A DNA stretch of 64,000 bases, from positions 32,287,522-32,351,521 of the forward strand of contig JAHLJT010000631.1 in the NCBI GenBank assembly GCA_031308135.1, in the 5' to 3' direction. The DNA comes from Acheta domesticus. Taxonomy: Eukaryota > Arthropoda > Insecta > Orthoptera > Gryllidae. Shown here piece after piece: positions 9,959 through 20,520 of the stretch. Under the pieces are notes generated by a model. It was not told the DNA's origin. It searched no databases and was given only the letters and a program-made list of their open reading frames with translations. Every line of letters begins with the position of its first letter. The first letter of the stretch is position 1. Both the position numbers and the translations under genes were made by a program.

Positions 9959-11322
9959 CGCATGTTTTCATTTTCTACCAGAGTTGTGAATGGAACTAAT
10001 TTAGAGCTCTCTGATTGGTTAGTGATGGTGGCGCGCGAAACAAGAGATAGCTGCAGGTTCGTTCTCGAAAAGGTATGTGGTACGTCACATGTGAAAACAT
10101 GCACATTTGTAATGTTTATCGAGGTTTGTTGATGTATAAATAAGTGTCGAGCTAAATTTTCATCTGCGAGGTGTGAAATAAATGAGAGATGAGTTGCAAT
10201 CCGCTTTGTAAACCTGAAAGTCAAAAGTGAAGTAAGAGATGGATATCAGATGAATTCTCTGATTTAACATGCTAATTCAGTTACCATTGACAGAATTTTT
10301 TCTCAAAATTAATTTTGAATGAATTATTGTTACAATGTAATACAACTTAGAGAACAATATCACCATTTTCACTTAGAACACTTAAAATAGTACTTCCTAA
10401 CCTTACAATTATATTGGCCCCATAAAAATAAGAAATTATAGAATTGACTTAATTATTGTCGAAGTACAGGAGCTGTGGGAATAAAACATATTTAAAACAA
10501 GAATATGTAAATGCAATCAAATCATGTTCAAGGTTAAGAATACTGAATTGAAAGTTGAAATGACAACCGATTGACTGTTGTTTAACAGACAGTTAGCAAA
10601 CATAATCGTGATTTAAAAAATGACAATGCAATTCGAGTGGTGGTATATGCCATTGGATTACTAATACGTTAAGCTTAAAATACCACAAGTGCTTTGGATA
10701 TAGGTAATACCACAAGTGCTTTGGAAGTTGTCGATAAATCCCCGGACTCGCGAAGCGAGGAGCGCATTTATCTGAAAATTTCCAAAAAACGAGTGGTACG
10801 TAATAGGACTATCCCACGAATGAAATTATGTCAAACAGAGTTCCAAAATGCGTCAAATATTGAAAGTAATTGAAACCTATGTTAAAGTCAAAGAGGTTAT
10901 GTTATAGTACATACGCTGTTTATAGGACATTGACACAGCGATCGCTGTATACCGCCTCCTAAGATAGATGAGAGACAGTTTATGATTGGAAGCGGTAAGG
11001 AAAATTGGATAGAAAAAGTGATAAACTTTTTGAGATACACCGCCCTGATTGGGGCATTTTGTATGTATAGTTAAACACTATTGCTTTTAATTTCACACAG
11101 TCACATGCTTTAATAGTCACATAAAAGTTTAATAAAAAAAGCATGGGTATTGAGCTGATGGACAGTTGAATAACAGTTTTTTTTCTCTTTTCCTTGCTTT
11201 AAAAAAATATTTTTCCTCCAGCAGCTCACAATTCTGTTCCGCGCGCCGCCAACACTGATCAGTCAGCGAGCTCTGAATAAGTCCCATTCACAACTCTAGT
11301 GGAACATGAAAACGTGTCATAG
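9958..11322. mobile_element. Candidate DNA transposon with ~100-bp inverted ends
   Basis: The left end (about 9958-10058) and the reverse complement of the right end (about 11222-11322) match over about 100 bases. They share GTTTTCAT..TCYAC.AGAGTTGTGAATGG, AGAGCTC.CTGA and GGCGCGCG blocks. The interior is AT-rich, has no transposase frame, and contains a copy of repeat family B (10684-11105). It looks non-autonomous. Superfamily and exact ends are unclear. Confidence 0.45.
10684..11105. repeat. Interspersed repeat family B, copy 1
   Basis: About 400 bases collinear with 17707-18117. Shared landmarks are GATATAGGTAATACCAC, AAGTTGTCGATAAATCC, CTCGCGAAGCGAGGA, TACCGCCTCCTAAGATAG and TTTTTGAGATACACC. 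It is non-coding, and the two copies are diverged by substitutions and small indels. Confidence 0.65.
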
Positions 11323-11339
11323 GCGCTGGACAGTGTCAA

Positions 11340-11830
11340 TTGAATTGGCGCCGCGCGGCGCCCGTGGCAGCCCACTGCGCGCGGCGCCGCTGTCGCGTGA
11401 CAGGGCGCGAGGCCACCGCCGCCGCTCCAATCAGCGCCCTCACTCAGCAGGCTAATTGCGCGCCGCTCCGGAGACGCCGCCCGCGCGCCCGATACGGTCA
11501 CGAAGGCCCAAACACCCAGCCCCGCCCCCCTGCTTCGCCACGCCCCTCGCGCGCACATGCTTATCGGCGGCGGCCGCGGCGTCGTCCCAGCGCGTGGCGC
11601 ACCCTCGCCCCGCCCGGCCCTACCCCGCCCTTGCCTCGCCCATCCTCGCCCTGCCTCGGCCATCCCCGCCCCGCCCGGCTCCGCCCTGCCCCGTCACTCT
11701 CTGCCCCGCCCTGCCCCGCTCTTCCCCGCCCCGTCCCGCCCCTCGCGCGGAGGCGGCGGCGCTTCCCAGCGCGTGCCGCAACCCCGCCCCGGCGCGCCGT
11801 CCCCTTGTCGCCCCGCCCACCCACTCGTAA
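11340..11830. promoter_or_regulatory. GC-rich island with a cluster of GC boxes
   Basis: A strongly GC- and CpG-rich block whose second half (about 11590-11750) contains roughly ten CCCCGCCC/CCGCCC boxes, the core of Sp1/KLF-type sites. In an otherwise AT-rich neighbourhood it resembles a CpG-island promoter. No transcript, TATA element or first exon can be shown. The long frames crossing it on both strands are products of composition. Confidence 0.35.
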
Positions 11831-13610
11831 CTGACCGCTTCATATGCACGCACGCCCTGCCTCACCGGCCACTGCGTCCCTCGCTCTCCTTTCCGAGCGA
11901 CTGCACCCCTCGCTGCTCGCTTTTGCTCTATTCCCCACACCCTCGCAGACATCAAATACACTCGCCTCCACCGGTAGGTCTACAAACTCATCCGCGCTCC
12001 TAATTCCCGCTTACGCCTTTGTTACCGACTCTATTCGTGTTCTCCTGCCCCTCCCGCAATCCATGACCTATGCTCTTACGCACGCGCTCATACTGCATTG
12101 CTGGCCTACTTGTTTGTTGCCCATCCAGTGCCCTTTACAGTCCACTGCCGTCCTGTTGGAGCCATCCCCATTCCCAGACCTACACAATACCACGTCTCCC
12201 TAGACGACAACTCTAAACGAATTGCAACACACTTTGTGGAGCCCACTCGACACGCCCACTCGACTCGTTCATGCTCTCGAAACACGCAAACACTTTCAAC
12301 CACCAACCCTCTCATACTCGTATCCCTTCCTCGGCCAATCATACTTACGCTTACCTCTCCTAATGTTCGATCCTGTAAACTGTTACCCGGTCATAAACCA
12401 ATTCGAGATGGAGCTTCTTTTTCCTACAGCTGCTCTAAGTGATCTCCACTTTTGCTTCTTCCCTTTCTTAGCCACAGAGCTACAGCCTGCTGCTTGCTGT
12501 CGCCTCGCGCTCCGCAGCGCCGTATCCACACTGCGGTCCTTATGCTCACCACACAATGCTCGTTATCCACACTCTCCCCGCTCAGGTGGTTTCTTCACTT
12601 ACGCTCGACCCACCCACGCTCGACACACCCACGCTCGACCTACCCATGTTCGACCCACCCACGCTCGACTCACCCACGGTCATCCCAACTACGCTCACCC
12701 CATCCACGCTCGTCCCACTCACGCTCGACCCACCCATGCTCGACCCACCCACGCTCGACCCACCCACGCTCGACCCACCCACGCTCGACCCACCCACGCT
12801 CGACCCACCCACGCTCGACCCACCCACGCTCGACCACCCACGCTCGACCCACCCACGCTCGACCCACCCACGCTCGACCCACCCACGCTCGACCCACCCA
12901 CGCTCGACCCACCCACGCTCGACCCACCCACGTTCGACCCACCCACGCTCGGCCCACCCACGCTCGCTTGTCCCTCCTACGCTCACCTCACCTACACGCG
13001 ACCCACCCCTATTTGTCCAACCTACGATCGTTTAATCAACGCTCGCGCAAACCAAGGTGTTCTCACCTACTATGCCCGCACTCGCAGCGTTTTCTCGGGC
13101 TTGCTCCTTTTCCATTCCTGGACCAGGAACCAATCAGATGTCTCACAAGCCCCTCAATTCCTCATATTCCACCCACTGACTCATTCATGCCTTCCCTGCA
13201 CACTGTCCCACATTCCAAAAATCCCTCTAGTTATCGCGTTAAACGCCCTCGTGAGCTGCATCTGCCCTTTTCGTCCTACTCCAGCAAGTCACGAACACTC
13301 GCTCCCCAGCCGCGCTGCCCTCGATCCTACCGACCCCTATTTCTCTGCAAGGTCCAACGTCGCCCACTGCCCCCCTTCCTTTCCTGACGCTCACGACCTT
13401 CTCTGTTCTATGTCAACATCTCCCTCAGCTCTTGTGCTTGCCCACTCTGAAAACGTAAACACCTATACATGAGTAAATCCTCACCGGCGGGATCGCTCGG
13501 CCAAGGCTCATTCAAATTTAACTTCTCCTGCCCGTTTGTCTTCTCTGAGAAACACCGCTCCTACTCCCATGGCGTATACTGCTTTCATGCCCTGGGCTAC
13601 CGCTGACTTC
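11831..13610. other. G-depleted, C/A/T-biased tract
   Basis: For about 1.8 kb downstream of the GC-box island the plus strand is rich in C, A and T and poor in G. This keeps several plus frames open (11844-12203, 12222-13472, 12452-13387). The predicted proteins are Pro/Ser/Thr/His-rich and resemble nothing. A 15-bp minisatellite sits in the middle. I read this as compositionally skewed non-coding DNA. Confidence 0.5.
12601..12975. repeat. 15-bp minisatellite
   Basis: About 25 copies of the unit ACGCTCGACCCACCC. The outer copies are degenerate (CACGGTCATCCCAAC-like) and the central copies are almost perfect. One unit near 12830 is a base short, so the frame changes there. The unit has no stop in any of several frames and is a multiple of three, which explains the overlapping long open frames on both strands. 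Confidence 0.95.
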
Positions 13611-15049
13611 AGAAATAATTTTTGACTATATAATTATACATAATCTTCAATTTTTGTACTATTTTTATTATACAATATTATTTACGTATACATACTATAT
13701 TTATAATTATATATATATATATATATATTTGTAGTTATAAATATATATATATATTTATAATTATAAATTTTATGTATATAAAAATATAAGTTTACTGTGT
13801 AACTTTTCAAACTGTTTTACCAAATTGACAATAGTTAACTTTAACATTATCACATACTTAATGTTTCAAATATAACACTTAAAACACGCTTAACATAATA
13901 TATTATGTTGTATACACTCACCACCAAACGTGTATGTCTTACACAAAAGCGCACAACTAATTTAGTCTCTCCGTTTACTGCCCATTGCCTCCGAATGGCT
14001 CCGAACGTGTCAAGAAACCGCACGGCAAATCGGCTTCCTGAGCCCTTTGTTGGCCCAGTCTTACTAGTAGTGGGGAGTGAGTCATGCAACGAACGCAAGC
14101 TGTGCCAGTGCCGATGGGTGGCAGCGGTTACTTCGGCGTTTCCCGCCTCTTAAGACTGACGCGCCGATGACCCAGCGATTCAATACAGATCTCGACAAAA
14201 CAGGTTATACAGAATCTTGAAAAATGCATATTACTGAAAAATAGTATGGCCTATTACTATTTTTAATATGATTTATCTTAACATATTTTTGTTCTCGTAA
14301 TTTTCTCGGGACACCGCCGGTAGCCCACAATATTCGCCACTGCCTACTCCCCTGCGCCCTTGCACCCTCGATTTCATCGCTTCGAAGCTCTCATTTCCGT
14401 CACTCTGCCCTCCCTCCCTTCCTCTCGGGTTCCCGGTGGCTGTCGTCCTCGCCATCACAACCCCCGCCTTCGTCCCCCTGGCGACAATAATTGACACAAG
14501 AGAAGCTCCCGATTACTTTGCTGCTTCTTTTCCTTGGCACATATCCAGTAGGTCACGAAAATCAGACAAGTAAGTACATCACGACCTTTAAATTAATTTA
14601 GTTGGGACAATGTAATGTCTTGAGGATATTAGGTACAAATTGCCGAAAATAAAATCGGTGTGGAGCTCTCAAGAATTTTGAACTTTTCGACATTTTACGA
14701 TTGTAATATTAGATTGACCATTCTTAAAACTAAATAATTTTCATCAAAATTGTCTTCAGTGATGATTTTATTTATTAATCTCATGATCCCTTCTAATTTG
14801 ACTAAGATATTATTAGTTTTACACAGAACTTACACATCTCAAATCTATTAATAAGAATTTGGGTTAAAACTTGAAATCGCGATACCTTACTCTGGTAAAC
14901 CAAAGCTCAAGGAAATAAATTGTCCTGAATATTCTTGCAAATTTACGATGTTTATGCCAAAATTAAACTATTTGAAAAGCACTTTCACCACCCTCGAAAC
15001 TACTAACCTTTAACCACCTCGAGTTTTCGAATTAAACCTCGCTTTTTCC
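13611..15049. other. AT-rich spacer with (TA)n
   Basis: A TA-dinucleotide block and related AT palindromes lie at about 13690-13770. Short frames at 13850-14153 and 14273-14497 resemble nothing known. No gene is supported. Confidence 0.4.
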
Positions 15050-15395
15050 GGTGCCACCGAACCACCCCCGCAATCTACTCCGCATTTAACTTGGCGGCAG
15101 CCGGCCCCAATTCGCCCAGTGCCTTGCCCCGGCGGCCGCCCCGCACCGCCCCGCCCACTTTAATTTACGCGTGACCTAGCCCTTCAAACGCTTCGCGCTG
15201 CGCACGCACGCCCGTGTGCCGCGTGCCCCCGTTCGCTCCGTGCAACCCTGCGCACGCCGCGCGGCGCAGATCGAAGAGATGCGGCGCGCGTTATCTCCGG
15301 GCCCAGCTGCGAAAGCGGTGCCGTTCCAGCGAACGACGTTCTGCGATCGGAAGCACGAAACGGCCCGCTTGCGTGTTAACCTTGTTTTCTGACTG
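15050..15395 (+). promoter_or_regulatory. GC-rich island ending in a good 5' splice site
   Basis: A compact GC/CpG-rich block in AT-rich DNA. On the plus strand it ends with CTGACTG followed by GTAAGC at 15396, a strong donor-type sequence. This would fit a first, possibly non-coding exon with its promoter. No downstream acceptor or coding exon could be linked to it, so the call is tentative. Confidence 0.25.
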
Positions 15396-15686
15396 GTAAG
15401 CGGTTTTACTTAGTTGAGACATCTTTTTTAAGACGAATGTTTATCATCGGTGCGCAAGTGTCACATCACAAAATCGTCATTTTAAGTAAAAATGTTTCGA
15501 TAGTAACTTATTTTATTAGTAAAATTGTCATAGATATGTTGGTAGTTCACAAGGCAGCCGCTACATTGAATATCATATCCTGCCTTTGGTCGCAAAACAC
15601 ACGGTCGCGCTCAACATAAAACCATTATACTGCAAATTGTCCGTTGTTAAAATGTGTCACTTTTCTTGCGCACTATAAATAATTAG

Positions 15687-15905
15687 AGCCGGCCCCGTGG
15701 CCGAGATCGCTGAGGCAGTAGTGCCGTAGGGGTCTTGGACCATGGGGTCGCAGGTTCGAGTCCCGCTTCGGGCATGGTAGCATGTGTTCGTCCTTTCACC
15801 CCTATCATCACCATATCGTGTCATCACTATGTCATAACGTTACTTCCAATAGTGGTCGCTAATGACCGAGTAGTTGATGTGACCTTAAATAACAAAAAAA
15901 TAAAA
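15687..15905 (+). mobile_element. tRNA-derived SINE, family D
   Basis: The insertion is bounded by a perfect 10-base duplication AAATAATTAG (15677-15686 and 15906-15915). The head has an A-box-like GTGGCCGAGATCGCTGAGG and a textbook B-box GGTTCGAGTCCCG. A body of about 100 bases and a short A-rich tail follow. The head is unlike that of family A. The promoter boxes are intact. Confidence 0.85.
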
Positions 15906-15915
15906 AAATAATTAG

Positions 15916-16536
15916 TTCCAATGAAGAATATTTTTAAACATGAGAGCAACTCGATCAATACGCCTGTTGTATCGTTCTGAAATATCTTCGAACCATGACA
16001 TTTTTAAAGGCTATGAGGCATTTTACTAACTGCTACTTTTGTAAGGCTAAGAGAGGAGGAGTAAGGTAAGAAAGAAGTAATAAAGTAAAGTAAGTGACGA
16101 ATATAAATTCAGAGAAAAAGATGGGTTGAGTTGGAGGAGGAAAATAGGGAACGCGTGTTGGAGAGATCCTATAATTAAGACAGCGAAGTAGTATAGAATT
16201 TTACTCTTGTCACATCAGAATCAGATGTAATTTCCACTCGCAAATTTTCTTCCTATTTATTTTTTACATTTCATTTATCTTTGAACCTCTTGAAAATCTA
16301 GCGGAATTATTTAGTAATGCTACTAAATTGATGACACAGTTAAACAAAACATCTGTATTAATATTCTTCGGTTGTTTCAATTACTAGACCAATTTACCAC
16401 ATAAAAATAGATAAGAACGTTTGAGTCAGAGACAAGTATTATAATAATAATACTTGTATACTCAAGAGATGTATAACAATCAATAAATTGTTATAAAATT
16501 ACCATATCTGTTTTATTAAGGTCATTCAACTATAAA

Positions 16537-16592
<56 letters not shown>

Positions 16593-17706
16593 TATTTTTC
16601 ATTCATTATGAAGTAGTCGTTCTGTACCATTCATAGATGTTTTTGACGAAGTACTTCTGGTACGTGCAGAGCTACTTCGCTAAACTACTTCTGGTACGAC
16701 TAAAATATCTATTACGAGCATTGTGCCGTCAAATGTTTAAATTTCTCGAGCGTGGCAAGGAAGAGCTAAATTGAATTGCTTCCTGCCAAGCAGGACGTCA
16801 ATTCGCATTGTTTTAATTTTCTAACTAACGAACGGTCGAACGGTGAAACTAACGAAATAAAAAAGTCAATCAGATTAACCTACTTCCATGCTTCCAAATT
16901 GAAAGCAATAACAATTGAAACGAGAATCTAATAGTTCACTCAATCTCATTTAGACCTCGGCTCAAAGAGAGTTTCCTGAGATCAATTCCCTTCTCCCATT
17001 TAAAGAGAAAGACTCTAGAAATTAAATATGATTAATCTATTTTTAAATTTTAGAGTAAATGAGTCGATTTGTATGCTTATCATCTTTAATGACGCAACAA
17101 GAAAAGTAATAAAAAGGTAATGTTAGGGTGGCAACATATAACTTCTCTACCCATTAAAGCTGTTCCCTCAGTTTTGCATCCACTTCACTTATGCCCCTGG
17201 CACAAGTGCTGGCGCTGCACTGTTCTTACAGCACTTCGTTTTCCAAGATGACCTTGGCACCGCATTTTCTCCTTCCCCCTCTCTCTATTCTCTCTTCTAA
17301 CCCTTCATTTCGCCCTCGGGGCAGCAACCCTCATAAAACGCAGACATTACCCCAACCTTGACGTCATCGTGAATTAGTCATATTTTCTTTCGGCGCGAGG
17401 GCTAAGGCAGTTGCGGACGTTATCATTCTTGGGACTTCATCGTCGTATCTGGAACATGCAACGTCCTCGAAGCACTAGGTAATTCCGTGACTCCTGCTGC
17501 TCACGTCACGGTCCGGTTACGAGGTCGTGTATCATGAGGTGTCAGGACTTCGAATGGGACTTCCCCGCGCCTTCCCACGCACCCTTCGCCGCGAACGGCT
17601 TCAGTGGAGCTCAACAGAAGGGGCCTCTGCGAATACATTCCCACGAATAACGCAATTTTTAGTCCCAAAACAGCGGCTGGAAATTAAACATTCGAGCAAT
17701 ATTAAT
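15916..17706. other. AT-rich spacer with (AAT)n microsatellite
   Basis: A clean (AAT)n run occupies about 16539-16591. A small direct repeat of ACTTCTGGTACG lies at 16650-16700. No gene or other repeat was recognised. Confidence 0.4.
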
Positions 17707-18117
17707 GATATAGGTAATACCACGAGTATTTTGAAAGTTGTCGATAAATCCCAGACTCGCGAAGCGAGGAACCAATTTATCTGAGAATTTATAAAGCACG
17801 AGTGTTATTTAATAGGACTATTCCACGAGTGAAATTACGTCCAACAGAGTTCCAAAATTCACCAAATATTGAAAATAACTGAAAGCTATGTTAAAATTAA
17901 AAAGGTAATGTTACAGTACATACGCGTTTTATTGGACATCGACATAGTGATCGATGTGTACCGCCTCCTAAGATAGATGAGACACAGTTTATGATTGGCC
18001 AGTTGGGAGAAGCGGTAAGAAAAATCGGATAGAAAAAACGGTAAACTTTTTGAGATACACCACCCTGACTGAAGCTTTTTTGTGAATAATTAAACACTAT
18101 TGGTTTTTTATTTTCAC
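17707..18117. repeat. Interspersed repeat family B, copy 2
   Basis: Collinear with 10684-11105 (same landmarks). This copy has an extra dozen bases (CCAGTTGGGAG) near 18000. It is non-coding and the minus frame 17897-18097 inside it is incidental. Confidence 0.65.
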
Positions 18118-18365
18118 GTGTGGAATAGGCATATTAACTACAGCCAATGGCAAAAGGAGACCAAATCAATCAGGTAAGCTCCATCACCAAGACAGGAATT
18201 TGAACTAATACGATTCACTAATATAATTATATTGATATTAAGATCTTCAACCCTACAAATATTTATCGGATGAATAATTCAAAACGTACATTATTTTTTT
18301 AAAGTTTAAATATAACTAACCACTCCCAAAAACTCAAACGAAGTAACACAGTAATAAATCACATA

Positions 18366-19085
18366 AAAACTAGTGGTGCTAAAGCAGCACGTACTTTCTT
18401 GCCCGCATTTTTACGCAAAATTACGCGAAAAGTTCTTAAATTTTCGAAAAATTGGTCATGGCCGTATTTAAAAATATTTCGTTAAGGAACAGATTTCATT
18501 AAAATAAAAATCTCTATCTTTAATATTTCAGTTGTAGGAAGAATCCGAAAAACTTTTGAACTTTTGAAATTTTCGAAAAACTAGAGTTTACAACGGACAT
18601 GAGACCTGCACCATTCTCAAACGCCCTTCACACTATTCAACAAAAAACTTTAATCAAAACCGAACGATTTTTTTGAAAATTTGGGTAATGTCCCAGGGGC
18701 TTCATGTAAAGTACCCCCAAAATTAAAATATCGGTTTCAAATTCAAGGGGCTGCGACACCAATCAGAACAATTGCGGAATATCAGTTTTGGAGAAAATCG
18801 GCTGAATGGATTAGCCTCTACAGCAAATGTTGTTTACAGACAAGCGGGCAGACGGATAGACGGGCAGTGGACAGACGGACGTTTTGCTGTTAATCGATTT
18901 TTCGGTGTCAAGGACCCACAAACCACGGATTCTGGCTACACCTCGTGTTAGAGCATTTCCTCCCCTAAATTTAATAACTGGATTTATCCACTTTTTCGTT
19001 ACCATGGTCCTGTAATAAGACTTTTTTTGCCGAGAATTCGCCGTTTTTTCGCGCAGCATTATATAAATTTATCTTTTCTCTGTAG
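18366..19085. repeat. Interspersed repeat family C, copy 2
   Basis: Opens with CTAGTGGTGCTAAAGCAGCAC and matches 4800-5395 through much of its right half. Its first ~40 bases are the reverse complement of the right end of copy 1, suggesting terminal inverted repeats. The body has no transposase frame. Confidence 0.5.
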
Positions 19086-20520
19086 CGAGAAAGTAAAAAC
19101 CGATTGTGCCACTTGCAAATCTGCAAAACCCATTCCCTGACCACAGCATCATGGAGTAATTTGCTATTCCCGTCGCTCTCGTTTCCTGTCCTGCGATATC
19201 TTGACAGCTCGTCATCTCGACAGAGGCTAATTATCCTATAAAGTTCACACCAATGTTTCATCCCCCAACGTAATTCATACTCAACTCGTGAAGCAATGGA
19301 AGTATTTTGCATCCTAGAATCCTCACAGTTCCACCTCCGCAGGGCCCTCTCTCTTATGAGTCTACTCAAAGTAAAAATTTCCTATAAACCTAGTTTTAAC
19401 TCTTAATTTTATGACTTAAATGTAGATATGCATGCAGGAAACATAAAATAACATTTAAAAAACAACTATATTTTGAGTTATACGAGATTTTACAGTGTTT
19501 CACTTGTGACACAATATCTCAATTAATTTTTAATATATTTTCATAATTATTTTTCCACAAAAGAAATAAATAACTCCTGAATTATGTAAATCTCAATGTT
19601 TTGTAAGAAGTAAATTGTAAAGGGTAAAGAAAAATTCTGAATTACAAAAAAATATTTTGAATTTATTTTCTTTTACTTTCTTCTGAATGCGTCCCTTCAA
19701 CCATTGTGTAGTGTAATACTGTATGTGGTTCTCATAATTATGTAACGAATAACCTGTAAAATACAGAAAGAATCATTTAAATATCTCTTTTAGTTCCTGA
19801 ATTATGATTCTTTTCGTTAATCAATACGCAAGGAAAATGAACTTTTGAGGAGAAGTAATCAAAGGTTTCATACCTTTAGTGCCCCTGCAGCATAAGGTAC
19901 ATCTTCTCCTTTCCCTTCTTTGGCTTCCCTCCTCCTTTTCCTTACTCACAAGTACTTTCTCTACTTTTGTTCTCTGGTGTTTTCTACTGAATAGCTAGTG
20001 TTTGTTTTTTAATTTGCAATTATAAAAAATTACTAGCTGCAATTACAAGGGGCGTTAACAGATCCAAGGAGGCGTCGCAGCGACGTCATCCTGAAAACAA
20101 TTTATTGTATCTCCGAAAATATTGCAGCTAGGGAAAAACGGATTTCACCACAAGAAAGTGTACTAAATTACGCTTTTGGAATGGGTAAAAAAACAAAAAT
20201 TCCTTTTTCCATCAGTCTCGGACACTTTTGAGTAGAAATATACCTCGTAGACGCGACGTGAGATAACTACTTAAGAAAAGATCCTGACTATTCAATTTCC
20301 ATCGGTCCCAACAAAAATGTCGCGGAAATAGGAAACAAAAATGTCGCGGAAATGTCGCGGAAACAAATCAAAACTTAATAGGTGTCCTAGCAAATGCATC
20401 AATCACGCGCTCTATTGCAATTCACCAATATTGTACTCTTTCAGACACTAGTTTACCAGTGACTAAAACAAAATGTGTGTGATCTGCCTTGCAGCCCATT
20501 GACTAATTTAGTGTCGCTGG
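19086..20520. other. AT-rich spacer, nothing recognised
   Basis: No coding, RNA or repeat signature stands out. The minus frame 18971-19369 has no recognisable domain. Confidence 0.35.

Noticed and set aside
12601..12975. CRISPR-like array
   Set aside because: The units are directly adjacent with no unique spacers, and the DNA is eukaryotic; it is a minisatellite. The same applies to the purine arrays.
12222..13472. 416-codon open frame on the plus strand
   Set aside because: It is kept open by the 15-bp minisatellite and the G-poor flanks. The product is low-complexity Pro/Thr/His/Arg and opposing frames are equally long.
15687..15800. True tRNA gene
   Set aside because: A- and B-boxes are present, but the cloverleaf is not complete and the unit has a SINE body, A-rich tail and target duplication. 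The other SINE heads were rejected for similar reasons.
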